A stretch of DNA of 64,000 nucleotides from the NCBI RefSeq assembly GCF_014784055.1, contig NZ_CP061813.1:149501-213500 (forward strand), given 5' to 3'. Positions 17,933-26,955 of this stretch are shown here, piece after piece. Each line of letters begins with the position of its first letter. Positions within the stretch are counted from its first letter, which is position 1. The DNA comes from Polaribacter haliotis. Lineage in GTDB: Bacteria > Bacteroidota > Bacteroidia > Flavobacteriales > Flavobacteriaceae. The notes under the pieces are model-generated. The model worked only from the letters and a program-made list of their open reading frames with translations, made no database searches and had not been told where the DNA came from. The position numbers and the translations under genes are program-made.

Positions 17933-19072
17933 TTATTGAAGGTGACGAACATCCGTCCAATTCTCATTCTTTCTGATTATATCTATGAGTTGCTGGTAAA
18001 GACTTCCTTCTTTAAAGGATTGATAAGGAGTAAAAGTTTCTCCTTTAATATCTCTTACGAATTCACGAGCTAGGTATTGCCAATTACGTTCAGTATCTCC
18101 CTCAATATTTGGTTGGTCTTCAACAATATCTTTAGGTAAAGACATCTCTTGCCATGTTTTATTTTCATTCCAGATATATAAAGGTCCCATTCCATAATGA
18201 CCTTTAATATAAATGGCCCCTTTTGTGCCGTAAAAAACGATATGATCTTCATTAAATCTAGGATTTAAACCACCATGTTTGAATAATATGGAAACCGGCT
18301 TTGATGCTATTGGACTTTCTAACTTTGCCATTACAGTGTAAGTCCATTCAACATTACTTTTACCCCATTTAAGTGAGGGATTGTTAAGGTCTTTGGGGAT
18401 ATGATCTCTTCTGGTTTTAAAATTGTGAACACCTTCAACGATTGGTGCTTTCCCTAAATCGTCTCTTACTTCCCCAATTATTGAAAGTATTTTTTCTCCT
18501 ATTACAGATGTTGCAATAGACATCATATGAGTAAAGTTATTATTTAAACGACCACCACCATCTTCTTTTCTATGTGACCATCCGAATGGAATATCTCGTT
18601 CTAAATTAAAGTGAGATATAAATTCAGCTTCAAGGGGTTCGCCAATCTTACCATTTGCAACAAGTCGTTTTGCATGAATAACACATGGCATGTAACGAAA
18701 ACTAGAGGCAAAGGCTGTTTTTACTTTTTTCTGTTTTGCTAGTTCATATAATTCCAATGCTGAATCTCCATCGACAGTTAGTGGCTTATCGCTAAACACA
18801 TGACATCCAAACTCGATTGCTTGTTTTATAGTATCATAATGCGCACCACCAGGTGTAGCTATCGAAACAATATCTGGCTGACAATCTTCTAAAGCTTGCT
18901 GCCAATTTGAACTAGAGTAGGGAATAGCCATTTTATTAGCGACCTCACTTATTACACTTGGTGTTCGACCAACAATACCTACTACTTCAGCTCCTACTGC
19001 TCGAAATGCAACTGTATGACCCTGTCCAGCAAATCCAGTTCCTGATATTAGTACTTTTAACTTTTTTTCCAT
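17933..19072 (-). CDS. Gfo/Idh/MocA-family oxidoreductase
   Basis: 379 residues. The Rossmann N-terminus begins with VLISGTGFAGQGHTVAF, and the catalytic-lysine motif reads FSDKPLTVD (DKP instead of the usual EKP, Lys retained). The C-terminal alpha/beta substrate domain has RLNNNFTHMMSIA, including the conserved His. Family members oxidise or reduce sugars, inositols and sugar acids with NAD(P). It sits 164 bp downstream of GntR copy B and 12 bp upstream of the symporter. With no promoter motif of the shared kind in the gap, it may be read from the operator at 19959. Its substrate is unknown. Confidence 0.88.
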   Translation of the reverse strand: MEKKLKVLISGTGFAGQGHTVAFRAVGAEVVGIVGRTPSVISEVANKMAIPYSSSNWQQALEDCQPDIVSIATPGGAHYDTIKQAIEFGCHVFSDKPLTVDGDSALELYELAKQKKVKTAFASSFRYMPCVIHAKRLVANGKIGEPLEAEFISHFNLERDIPFGWSHRKEDGGGRLNNNFTHMMSIATSVIGEKILSIIGEVRDDLGKAPIVEGVHNFKTRRDHIPKDLNNPSLKWGKSNVEWTYTVMAKLESPIASKPVSILFKHGGLNPRFNEDHIVFYGTKGAIYIKGHYGMGPLYIWNENKTWQEMSLPKDIVEDQPNIEGDTERNWQYLAREFVRDIKGETFTPYQSFKEGSLYQQLIDIIRKNENWTDVRHLQ

Positions 19073-19236
19073 TAGTGTATTTTTGGTTTTGTCCCTGATC
19101 TAACAAGCGTTTCTTTAATTAAAACAGCAGAGAACTTCTTTATATTATTGGATTGTTTTAAATCTGTTGGTAATAAATATCATTTCTAGTACTTTACATT
19201 GTACTTGTTTCGTATCTTATAATATAGATGTGTCAA

Positions 19237-19929
19237 TTAACTATCATAATTGTACAAAACCTTAAAATGTTGTTTCATTAATCTACTTGCTTTTTCTACT
19301 TCTTGTTTTTTAATAGCTTCAAAAATATCTGAATGATCTTTAATTCCAGAAAAAGCTTGTTTATTACTACAAACAAGATGTTTTTCAAAGTTTGAAATGA
19401 TATTTGGAACTATCATCAACATTGCTGTGTTTAAAGTGCCATTGCCACTTGCTTTTGCAATTGCTAAATGAAATAATAAATCTTCTTGAACTGCTTTTCC
19501 TTCGAGCATTACTTTATCTTTATATGCCTTTAAGGTTGTTGCTAAATGCTCTAAATCCTCTTCTGTTCTGTGCAGTGCAGCTAAAGTCACTGTTTTTAAT
19601 TCCAAATGTATCCTTGTTTCAACTATAGATTTAAGATCTGACTTCTTTAAATTTAATATATTATCTATAATACCATTAATAGCTACAATACCTACGTTTA
19701 CAAATGTGCCGCTTTTAGGAATAGATTTCAATAAGCCATAGAGTTCAAGTTTTTGTATAACTCCACGTATATCGTTTCTAGTAGTGCCAAATTTGTCAGA
19801 CAAAATTCTTTCAGATGGTAATCTTTCTCCTGGTTCAATATTTTTGTTATTAATTAAATCTCTAATTTGAAAAATGATTTCATTTTCACTTTTAGTGTTG
19901 ATTTCCGTTGCTGAAATGGCAATTTTCAT
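19237..19929 (-). CDS. GntR/FadR-family transcriptional regulator (copy B), likely autoregulated
   Basis: 230 residues. The N-terminal winged helix has GERLPSERILSDKF, recognition helix TRNDIRGVIQKL and wing PKSGTF. The FCD effector domain has ETRIHLELKT and LFHLAIAKASG. The RNxIR recognition helix matches copy A. It is preceded by its own GC-type triple operator at 19959-20001, so it probably controls itself together with the oxidoreductase-symporter-lipoprotein genes downstream. The effector is probably a sugar acid or its keto derivative (family knowledge plus context). Confidence 0.92.
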   Translation of the reverse strand: MKIAISATEINTKSENEIIFQIRDLINNKNIEPGERLPSERILSDKFGTTRNDIRGVIQKLELYGLLKSIPKSGTFVNVGIVAINGIIDNILNLKKSDLKSIVETRIHLELKTVTLAALHRTEEDLEHLATTLKAYKDKVMLEGKAVQEDLLFHLAIAKASGNGTLNTAMLMIVPNIISNFEKHLVCSNKQAFSGIKDHSDIFEAIKKQEVEKASRLMKQHFKVLYNYDS

Positions 19930-19958
19930 GAATTTTTATTTTAATTTAAGCAAATTTT

Positions 19959-20001
19959 TTGGCGCACCAAACTGGTGCACCAAATTGGTGTACCAAATAT
20001 A
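19959..20001 (-). promoter_or_regulatory. Promoter with GC-type triple GntR operator
   Basis: Minus-strand TATATTTG (plus 19994-20001) followed by three units whose plus-strand readings are TTGGTGTACCAA (19985-19996), CTGGTGCACCAA (19972-19983) and TTGGCGCACCAA (19959-19970). The starts are exactly 13 bp apart. It lies 30 bp before the ATG of GntR copy B. Confidence 0.88.
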
Positions 20002-20103
20002 CTTATATTATATTTAATATAAAAATTCGTTTTTATTGGAGGAAAAATGGATGATTAGGAGAGTTTAAGTAGACTGTTTCTTTATAAATATTTAATAAAA
20101 ATA

Positions 20104-20805
20104 TTAATAATCTTCACAAAATTTTATAAGAAATTCGAAATGAAACTCCATAGCTTTTGTTGCTTCTTTAGGATTTTTACTCTTAATTGCTTCTAGAATT
20201 GCTTCGTGTTTTTTTATTTCAAACAAATACCCTTTTTCATTAGAAACACGTGTTTTTTCAAAAGTTACAATAATATTTGGAACAATTTGAATCATTAAAG
20301 CGTTAATTGTTGCGTTTTTACTTGCTTTAGCAATTGCCAAATGAAATAACATATCTTCTTGAAGAGCATCTTCTCCACTTAAAATTTTTGTTTTGTAATT
20401 ATTGAATGCTTTTTCTATATTCTTTATATCTTCATCAGTTCTTCTTGTAGCAGTTAGATAAACCGATTTAGTTTCTAACATAATTCTTGTTTCCACTAAG
20501 GAGAGAAAATCTTCTTTTTTTAAAGTTACAATATCTTCTATAATAGAGTTTAAAGCAATGTTGCCAATTTTTGCAACAAATGTACCAGACTGTGGAACCG
20601 ATTTAACTAAAGAATAAAATTCAAGCTTTTCAATAGCTTCCCCAACAATTCTTCTACCTACATTAAACTGTTCAGATAAAACTCTTTCTGAAGGTAATTT
20701 ATCTCCTGGGCCTAAATTTCTAGATTTAATATAATCTTTAATTTTTAAGATGATCATATTATGAACCTCTACATCATCTTTAATCCTTATTGTTTTTGAA
20801 GCCAT
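20104..20805 (-). CDS. GntR/FadR-family transcriptional regulator (copy C)
   Basis: 233 residues: winged helix with GDKLPSERVLSEQF and wing PQSGTFVA, then the FCD domain with ETRIMLETKSV and LFHLAIAKAS. The recognition helix VGRRIVGEAIEKL departs from the others: Arg-Arg-Ile-Val-Gly replaces the usual xxVRE, so the Arg that normally contacts the operator is a Gly. It may bind a different DNA sequence. Its own upstream region has a plain promoter (20837-20844) without the TTGG-N4-CCAA array. It lies between GntR copy B and the hybrid two-component regulator. Confidence 0.9.
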   Translation of the reverse strand: MASKTIRIKDDVEVHNMIILKIKDYIKSRNLGPGDKLPSERVLSEQFNVGRRIVGEAIEKLEFYSLVKSVPQSGTFVAKIGNIALNSIIEDIVTLKKEDFLSLVETRIMLETKSVYLTATRRTDEDIKNIEKAFNNYKTKILSGEDALQEDMLFHLAIAKASKNATINALMIQIVPNIIVTFEKTRVSNEKGYLFEIKKHEAILEAIKSKNPKEATKAMEFHFEFLIKFCEDY

Positions 20806-20836
20806 ATTAAGATTTAATAAAATTATTTTTGATTTG

Positions 20837-20844
20837 CAAAACTA
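20837..20844 (-). promoter_or_regulatory. Putative -7 element for GntR copy C
   Basis: Minus strand TAGTTTTG fits TAnnTTTG, 32 bp before the ATG. No operator array follows. A single short consensus match, so only moderate support. Confidence 0.45.
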
Positions 20845-20901
20845 ATTAAAAAAATAATAAAGATTTCGATTAAAATTAAATTCAAGTTTAATAACTATTA
20901 T

Positions 20902-23900
20902 TTAATACTCAAAAAATTTATTAGAATATTGTGTAGGTGTTTCGCCATATTTCTTCAAAAAGCACTTGCTAAAGTATTTCGGATTTTTAAAACCGACCTT
21001 ATAACTGACTTCAGAAATGTTTATTTTTCCTTGTTCTAATAATTGCGCAGCACGTTTCATTCTAAAATGCTGAATAAAATCGTTTGGTGTAAAATTAGTC
21101 CACGCTTTAATTTTAATGAACAACATGGTTCTACTCACACCCAATTCTGAACAGAAAAAAGGAATATCAAAAGATTCATTAGAAATATTATTTTCTACAA
21201 TTTCCAACGCTTTTTTGTAAAGCTTTTCATCTAATGAAGAAATAATTACTTCACTCGGATTCAAATCATTTTCGCCTGCATATTTTTCTTTTAACCTGTT
21301 AGAAGTTTGCAACAAATTTTTAATCCTTATTTGAAACTCATTTACATCAAAAGGTTTGCTTATATAATCGTCTGCGCCACTTTCCAAACCTTCTAATTTG
21401 TAAATTAACGAAGACCTGGACGTTAATAAAATTACTGGAATATGACTCGTTTTTATATTATTTTTAATTTCTGTACACAATTCTGTACCTACCATAACTG
21501 GCATAATTACATCACTAACAATTAAATTTGGTAAGTATTTTTGCGCCATTTTTAGAGCAATTTTTCCATTTTCTGCTTCTAAAATATTATATGTTTCTTT
21601 AAGAATACTCTTCATAAACTTACGCAAAGGTTTGCTGTCTTCCACTAATAAAATGGTTGGTTTGTCCTTATCATTTATAGCGTCAGTTAATTCATCTTCA
21701 AAAATAATGGGTTTGTTTGGCTCGATTACATATTGAGAAACATCGTCGCTAAATTTAAAGTCTTTAATAATTTCGTCATCAGAAAGATGAGCTCTTCCCA
21801 AAGCCAATGCTACTGAAAACACAGAACCTTTTTCATTTTTATTGCTTTCTACAGCAATTTCTCCTTTGTGAAGTTTTACAATGTTTTTGGCGATAGATAA
21901 ACCTATTCCTGTTCCTTTATTGTAGTTTTTATGTTCTGCGGATTTATTTTTTATTTCGAAAAAACGCTCGAATATTTTAGATTGATTTTCTTTAGAAATT
22001 CCAATTCCATTGTCTTCTACAGAAATAATAACATCGTTTTCTTCTTTTTTTATTCTGATAGAAATCTTACCATTTTTTGGAGTATATCTAAATGCATTCG
22101 AAATTAAATTATAAAAAACACGCTCTAATTTATAACGATCGTAATAAACGAGAATCTCATCATCTGTTGTGTGAAAAGTATATTCATAATCGCCATCATT
22201 TGCATATTCAGTAAATGATAAAAAGATTTCTTGTAAAAATTTAACGATGTTTCCTTCAGCAGATTCTAATTGATATAGATTTTTTTCCAGTTTTCTAAAA
22301 TCCATCAATCTGTTGATTAATTGGAGCAAATGTTTTCCGCTATTCTCTACAACCAACAGCTTTTTATACATTTTACTACTGCCTTTATAATCTTGTAAAA
22401 TCTGATTTAAAGGCCCTAAAATTAGGGTTAAAGGTGTTCTAAATTCATGAGAAATATTGGTGAAAAATTCTAATTTTGCTTTATTTGCTTCTTCAATTTT
22501 TTCGTTTTCTAAAAGTTCTAAATCTAATTTATGTTTTAAACGTGTTTTAGATTGCTGGCCAGAAATTAGAAAGTATAAAGCAGTTGCAATAATAATTGCG
22601 TACAATAAAAATGCCCACCAACTTCTCCAAGGAGCAGGTTTTACTTTTATGCTGATCGTGGTTGGTTTCTCGTTCCAAATTCCATCATTATTTGCACCTT
22701 TTACCTCAAAGGTATAGTTTCCAGAATTCTGAATTGTATAAGAAGCAATGTTGTTAGAAGTGGTTGTCCATTCTTCTTCTAAACCTTTTAATCTGTATTT
22801 ATAAGTATTATTATTTGAATTGATAAAATTCGGAATCGCAAACTGAATCGTAAAATTTCCTTGTGAATGAGACAACAAAATATCTTCAGTAAAAAGTGTT
22901 GTTTCTTCTAAAACAGTTTCCTTTTTATTGGTATTATTTTGTTTTATTTTAAAATCTGTAATTAGTACTTGTGGAGAATAATTATTCACCATAAAAGAAT
23001 TGGTATTAAAGGAAGTAACACCATTTGGACCACCAAAATAAAATTGAGAAGCACCTATTTTTAAACTTGTGTTATCATTAAATTCATTGCTAATAACACC
23101 ATCTTTTTGGTTGTAAACAACACTGGTTTGTGCATCGATATTGTATTTTAAAATTCCCTCATTAGAAGAAATCCAAAGATTTTTTTTATCATCTTGTAAA
23201 ATACTATGTATGGTTGTAACAAAACCATTTTCTACCTTTAAAGGAACATTTACAAACGAATTATTAATGAGTTTAAAAAGTCCTTTGGATTTTGTGCCTA
23301 CCCAAATTGTGTTCGAAATATCTTCAAAAATGGAAGTAATATCGTCTCCAGATTGTACTTCATTATTATAAAAATAACGTGTAATTTCTTGGGATTTATC
23401 AATTTTATTCAAACCTCTTTGTGTCCCAATCCAAGTATTATTTTCAGAATCTACAGTTATGGTTCTTACCAAATTGTTACTTAAAGAAGTATTGTTTTTT
23501 ACATCATTTTTAAAAGATGCAAACTTTTTAGAATTTAAATTATAATTGAAAACACCTTCACCAAAAGTTCCAATCCAAATAGAATTATCAACACCTTTTT
23601 CAATGGCATAAACTCCTAAAGATTTTAATTTTCCTAAAATTCCTGTTGAAATATAATCGTTTTTAAAACGATTATTTTCAATATCATAAACTGCAATTCC
23701 GCTGTCTAAAGTCCCAATAAACAAATGTTTATCAACTACTAAAAGCGATTTTATATTGTTGTTAGATAAAGCAGTATATTCTTTTTGATTGATAAATTTA
23801 GTTGAATTGTCTTCTTTATTATAAATGGTAATTCCTCCACCTTCAGTTCCAAAAAACAGCAAATTTTTATAATGCTGAATAGAACTAATTACATTATAAC

Positions 23901-24951
23901 TCAACTTTTCGTTTCTATTATTTTGCGAAAAATTTGTAAAATTCACATTAGAATCGTCCCAAAGATTAATGCCTCCATAATATGCTCCAATCCAAATTGA
24001 TCCTTTTTTATCTTTAAAAATAGACTTTATCGTATTTTTACTTAAACTCTTGGAATCATATTCTTTATTTTTTAAAACTGATAATTTATTGTTTTTGTCT
24101 AAAACATTTAAGCCTTGGTAGGTTCCAATCCATAGTGCGCCTTTATTGTCGAAAACTAAATTTCTTACATCTTTAAAAACGAGTTTGCTGTTTTCCTCTG
24201 ATAAATAATTTTCAATTTTATTTATGGTAGAATTTAAAAATAAAACCCCATTATTTTTAGAGGCGATTAGTATTTCTCCTTTTTCATTTTCAGCTAAATC
24301 TTGAATCTGATAATCGCCATAATTTTCAAAAATAAATTCTCCGTTTTTTGATGAAATTAATTTACTTAAACCAGATTTTGTGCCAATCCAAATAGTATTA
24401 TTTTTAGCTTCAAGAATTGATAAAATATGATTTCCTGCTATGCTTTTTTCATCATTTAAAATAGGATACACATTCGTAAAAGAATCTTTAGCTTTATTGT
24501 AAATGGAAAGTCCGTTAGAAGTTCCAAACCAAATTTCTCCATTTTGCATTTCAGTAATTGTCCAAATGGTATTGTTACTTAAAGAATTACCATCATTATT
24601 GTGGAAATAACGTTTAAAGCTATCAGTTTTAGGATTGTATTTGTTCAATCCATTATACGTTCCAACCCAGATAAAACCGTCTGAATCTTCTAAAATAGAT
24701 AAGATATCGTTGTTGCTTATGGAAGTAGCATCGCTTGTATTTCTATAAATTGTAAATGAATTTCCGTCGAATTTATTCAAACCATCTCTCGTTCCAAACC
24801 ATATTTGTCCGAATGAATCTTGCTCGATTGCAATTACAGAACTTTGCGATAAACCTTCAAGTGTAGAAAGGTGTTTGAACTGATATTCATTCGATTGAGA
24901 AAATCCAAAAAAGGAATAAAAAAAGAATAAAAGAAATATGTTTTTAGTCAT
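20902..24951 (-). CDS. Hybrid two-component system regulator (HTCS) of a polysaccharide utilisation locus
   Basis: 1349 residues with all HTCS domains in order. There is a signal peptide, then about 14 reg_prop beta-propeller repeats (IWIGT-type blades) to about residue 690 and a Y_Y_Y domain to about 775. One membrane segment lies near 785. The histidine kinase has FFTNISHEFRTPL (His near 835), ATPase boxes NLISNAFRYTP, EDNGIGIS and GTGIGLS. The receiver has LIVSDVIMP (Asp near 1146) and SKPFD, and a C-terminal AraC-type helix-turn-helix ends the chain. The periplasmic propeller binds an oligosaccharide and the protein then activates transcription of its locus. Likely targets are the flanking beta-helix gene and the uxuB and uxaC operons. 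It starts 41 bp after the beta-helix gene ends. Confidence 0.96.
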   Translation of the reverse strand: MTKNIFLLFFFYSFFGFSQSNEYQFKHLSTLEGLSQSSVIAIEQDSFGQIWFGTRDGLNKFDGNSFTIYRNTSDATSISNNDILSILEDSDGFIWVGTYNGLNKYNPKTDSFKRYFHNNDGNSLSNNTIWTITEMQNGEIWFGTSNGLSIYNKAKDSFTNVYPILNDEKSIAGNHILSILEAKNNTIWIGTKSGLSKLISSKNGEFIFENYGDYQIQDLAENEKGEILIASKNNGVLFLNSTINKIENYLSEENSKLVFKDVRNLVFDNKGALWIGTYQGLNVLDKNNKLSVLKNKEYDSKSLSKNTIKSIFKDKKGSIWIGAYYGGINLWDDSNVNFTNFSQNNRNEKLSYNVISSIQHYKNLLFFGTEGGGITIYNKEDNSTKFINQKEYTALSNNNIKSLLVVDKHLFIGTLDSGIAVYDIENNRFKNDYISTGILGKLKSLGVYAIEKGVDNSIWIGTFGEGVFNYNLNSKKFASFKNDVKNNTSLSNNLVRTITVDSENNTWIGTQRGLNKIDKSQEITRYFYNNEVQSGDDITSIFEDISNTIWVGTKSKGLFKLINNSFVNVPLKVENGFVTTIHSILQDDKKNLWISSNEGILKYNIDAQTSVVYNQKDGVISNEFNDNTSLKIGASQFYFGGPNGVTSFNTNSFMVNNYSPQVLITDFKIKQNNTNKKETVLEETTLFTEDILLSHSQGNFTIQFAIPNFINSNNNTYKYRLKGLEEEWTTTSNNIASYTIQNSGNYTFEVKGANNDGIWNEKPTTISIKVKPAPWRSWWAFLLYAIIIATALYFLISGQQSKTRLKHKLDLELLENEKIEEANKAKLEFFTNISHEFRTPLTLILGPLNQILQDYKGSSKMYKKLLVVENSGKHLLQLINRLMDFRKLEKNLYQLESAEGNIVKFLQEIFLSFTEYANDGDYEYTFHTTDDEILVYYDRYKLERVFYNLISNAFRYTPKNGKISIRIKKEENDVIISVEDNGIGISKENQSKIFERFFEIKNKSAEHKNYNKGTGIGLSIAKNIVKLHKGEIAVESNKNEKGSVFSVALALGRAHLSDDEIIKDFKFSDDVSQYVIEPNKPIIFEDELTDAINDKDKPTILLVEDSKPLRKFMKSILKETYNILEAENGKIALKMAQKYLPNLIVSDVIMPVMVGTELCTEIKNNIKTSHIPVILLTSRSSLIYKLEGLESGADDYISKPFDVNEFQIRIKNLLQTSNRLKEKYAGENDLNPSEVIISSLDEKLYKKALEIVENNISNESFDIPFFCSELGVSRTMLFIKIKAWTNFTPNDFIQHFRMKRAAQLLEQGKINISEVSYKVGFKNPKYFSKCFLKKYGETPTQYSNKFFEY

Positions 24952-24992
24952 AAATAAGGAGCAAAACTTTTAAATTTATAAGTGAAAGATAA

Positions 24993-26651
24993 CTATTTTT
25001 TTAATCTCTTCGAAATTTGATATTTATAAAGCGAAGGAATTTCTTCAAGAACGGTATTCGTCATTTCTAAATAAGCACTTGGTCCATAATTTATATTGAA
25101 ATTATGATTTCCATGAACGCCAATTAATCTTGCGAAAGGACCATCTTTCATTCCGTTTAACAAAATAGGAGAGGAGTCGTTTAAAGTTCCCAAAACGTTC
25201 ACGTTAATATTCCAAAAAGTACTAAAAGCACCATGAGAAGGTTTCCAATAACCAGCTCCACCACCAGCAAAAAGAGGATAACTTCTATCTTCTTTTGGTG
25301 TTAAATGGACAGTAATATTATCAAATAAATTTTGATGATTTGCGCCTGAATGTTGGTCTAAAATCGGATTTACAAAAACTTCACAATTCAAATACACATT
25401 TTTTGTAGAAAACGTATTAAAACTTAAAGGATGCACAGCATTGTTATACACTTTAATATTTTCCGCCAAAACATTATGTACTCCAGCCATTGCAACTGTA
25501 TAATGTGCCATATTTGTTCCTTTTGTAATAATATTTTTAATAGTTGTATTTGCAATTTCTTCTGTTAAAATTCCACTATCTGCATTTTCAATCACTACAT
25601 TTTTAACCCAGCTATTAAAAACACGAGTTAAATAAATTCCGTTAAAACCAGGTTCTACATGATGTGCAACTCTTGGTGCGTTTGGAAACGTTAATTTTAT
25701 ATGCTCAATACCAACTTCGTTTAAATGTTTCCATTCAGAAAGTTGTGCTTTATAATTTGGTTTGATGTCAATGGTTAAAGGCGTTTTTATCGTAACTTTA
25801 TTTCCTTTAATGGATTCAATAATAACTTGTTGATTTACCAAAGGCAAATCTGGAAACATCCAATGATGAGAACCAATTTTTAATTTTTCATTTTGATATA
25901 AATCAGAAATAATATTCCCTTTTTCGCCATCTTTGTTAAATAATTGTAAAACAAATACGTCTCCTTTTTTTAGTTTTGAAGCATTTTCAACTGTAAAAAC
26001 ATGTTCGCCACGTTTTCCTTCTAAAACATTTGCAAAAACGTTGTAAGGTTGCTCATATTTTTGAAGATAAGATTTCACTCTTACTTTTGGAACACGTGTC
26101 CAAATAAAGCCACCAGTCCATGCATATTGAGAAAAAGGCAAGTCGATATTATTTTGTTTTTCACGTTGTCTTTTATCAAATTTTAATAAATATTCACGCA
26201 ATTCTTGTAAATCTTCTGGGTCTTTCACATAAATTAAAGGTCTTGGAAAATAAATTTCTGTTCCCATTTCTCCAGTTCCTGCACCTCTTAAAACAAAATT
26301 GCTTCTTTCAAGATAAATTATTTCACTAATAATAATTCTACCAACAGGTAATTGTAAAGTAACTTTTCCTTCCACTTTATTGGCTTCATTTATAGCTTTT
26401 ATCAGGTTTTTAGAATCGTCTAAACCATCATTTGCAATAACTCCGAAATCAGTTGCTAAAATTATTTTTCCTTTGGAAGTCGGAATTTCTTTTTCTCCAT
26501 TATGATATCCTGCAAAACTAAAATCAGGTAAATAATTTTCTTTTTGGACTTTTTTATTGTTGATAATTTTAGGAATATTTTGCCCAAAAATTGAAGTTGA
26601 AAATCCAATAAGGAAAATTAAAAGAGAAAAAATGGTATATTTAGTTTTCAT
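24993..26651 (-). CDS. Secreted right-handed beta-helix protein (pectate lyase superfamily-like)
   Basis: 552 residues with a Sec signal ending near FGQ. The start of the mature part, TDFGVIANDGLDDSKNLIKAI, is the classic opening of pectate-lyase-superfamily and GH28-like beta helices (polysaccharide-facing, DDS near the start). Repeated N-x-I/V-x-N strands follow (VVIENADSGI, TTIKNIITKG, VLAENIKVYNNA). A lyase or hydrolase acting on a uronic-acid polymer is likely, but I cannot identify the catalytic residues or the family number. It is probably the first gene of a unit with the hybrid regulator, and divergent from uxuB. The partner pathway suggests a glucuronate- or galacturonate-containing substrate. 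Confidence 0.7.
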   Translation of the reverse strand: MKTKYTIFSLLIFLIGFSTSIFGQNIPKIINNKKVQKENYLPDFSFAGYHNGEKEIPTSKGKIILATDFGVIANDGLDDSKNLIKAINEANKVEGKVTLQLPVGRIIISEIIYLERSNFVLRGAGTGEMGTEIYFPRPLIYVKDPEDLQELREYLLKFDKRQREKQNNIDLPFSQYAWTGGFIWTRVPKVRVKSYLQKYEQPYNVFANVLEGKRGEHVFTVENASKLKKGDVFVLQLFNKDGEKGNIISDLYQNEKLKIGSHHWMFPDLPLVNQQVIIESIKGNKVTIKTPLTIDIKPNYKAQLSEWKHLNEVGIEHIKLTFPNAPRVAHHVEPGFNGIYLTRVFNSWVKNVVIENADSGILTEEIANTTIKNIITKGTNMAHYTVAMAGVHNVLAENIKVYNNAVHPLSFNTFSTKNVYLNCEVFVNPILDQHSGANHQNLFDNITVHLTPKEDRSYPLFAGGGAGYWKPSHGAFSTFWNINVNVLGTLNDSSPILLNGMKDGPFARLIGVHGNHNFNINYGPSAYLEMTNTVLEEIPSLYKYQISKRLKK

Positions 26652-26955
26652 AAAATAATTGCGGTTTACTAAAGTAAAAATAGTGATTTTAGTATTTGGA
26701 TAAGTTCACATTAGGTATATTATTGTGTTTTTTTATTATTTAAATTGATTAAAAAACAATTTCAAAAATCACAAAGATTGAATTTTATTATTTATTATAA
26801 GTGTCTGGTTTTTAGAATATTGAATTTTATTATTCCTTTTATGTATCATCACATAAATGAAAAGAAGTATCATTACAAGACAGTACAGGATATAAAATTT
26901 TCAATAAAAAGTAATTTTATAGATTGATAAAATATAAATAAAAAGAATTTTAAGA
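26652..26955. other. Divergent regulatory region between beta-helix gene and uxuB
   Basis: 303 bp without an ORF. The only clear signal is the tandem TACARGA-type repeat at 26874-26893, listed separately. A lone TTGGATAA half-site at 26698 has no partner unit and no aligned -7 element. Confidence 0.5.
26874..26893 (+). promoter_or_regulatory. Candidate HTCS-binding tandem repeat upstream of uxuB
   Basis: TACAAGACAG directly followed by TACAGGATAT, a 10-bp direct repeat (7 of 10 identical), 63 bp before the uxuB ATG. TACAGGACAG also occurs on the minus strand upstream of uxaC at a similar distance. That the hybrid regulator binds it is inference. Confidence 0.4.

Noticed and set aside
26694..26706. 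Extra GntR operator upstream of uxuB
   Set aside because: Only a half-match (TTGGATAA) with no CCAA arm, no second unit at 13 bp and no aligned TATATTTG.
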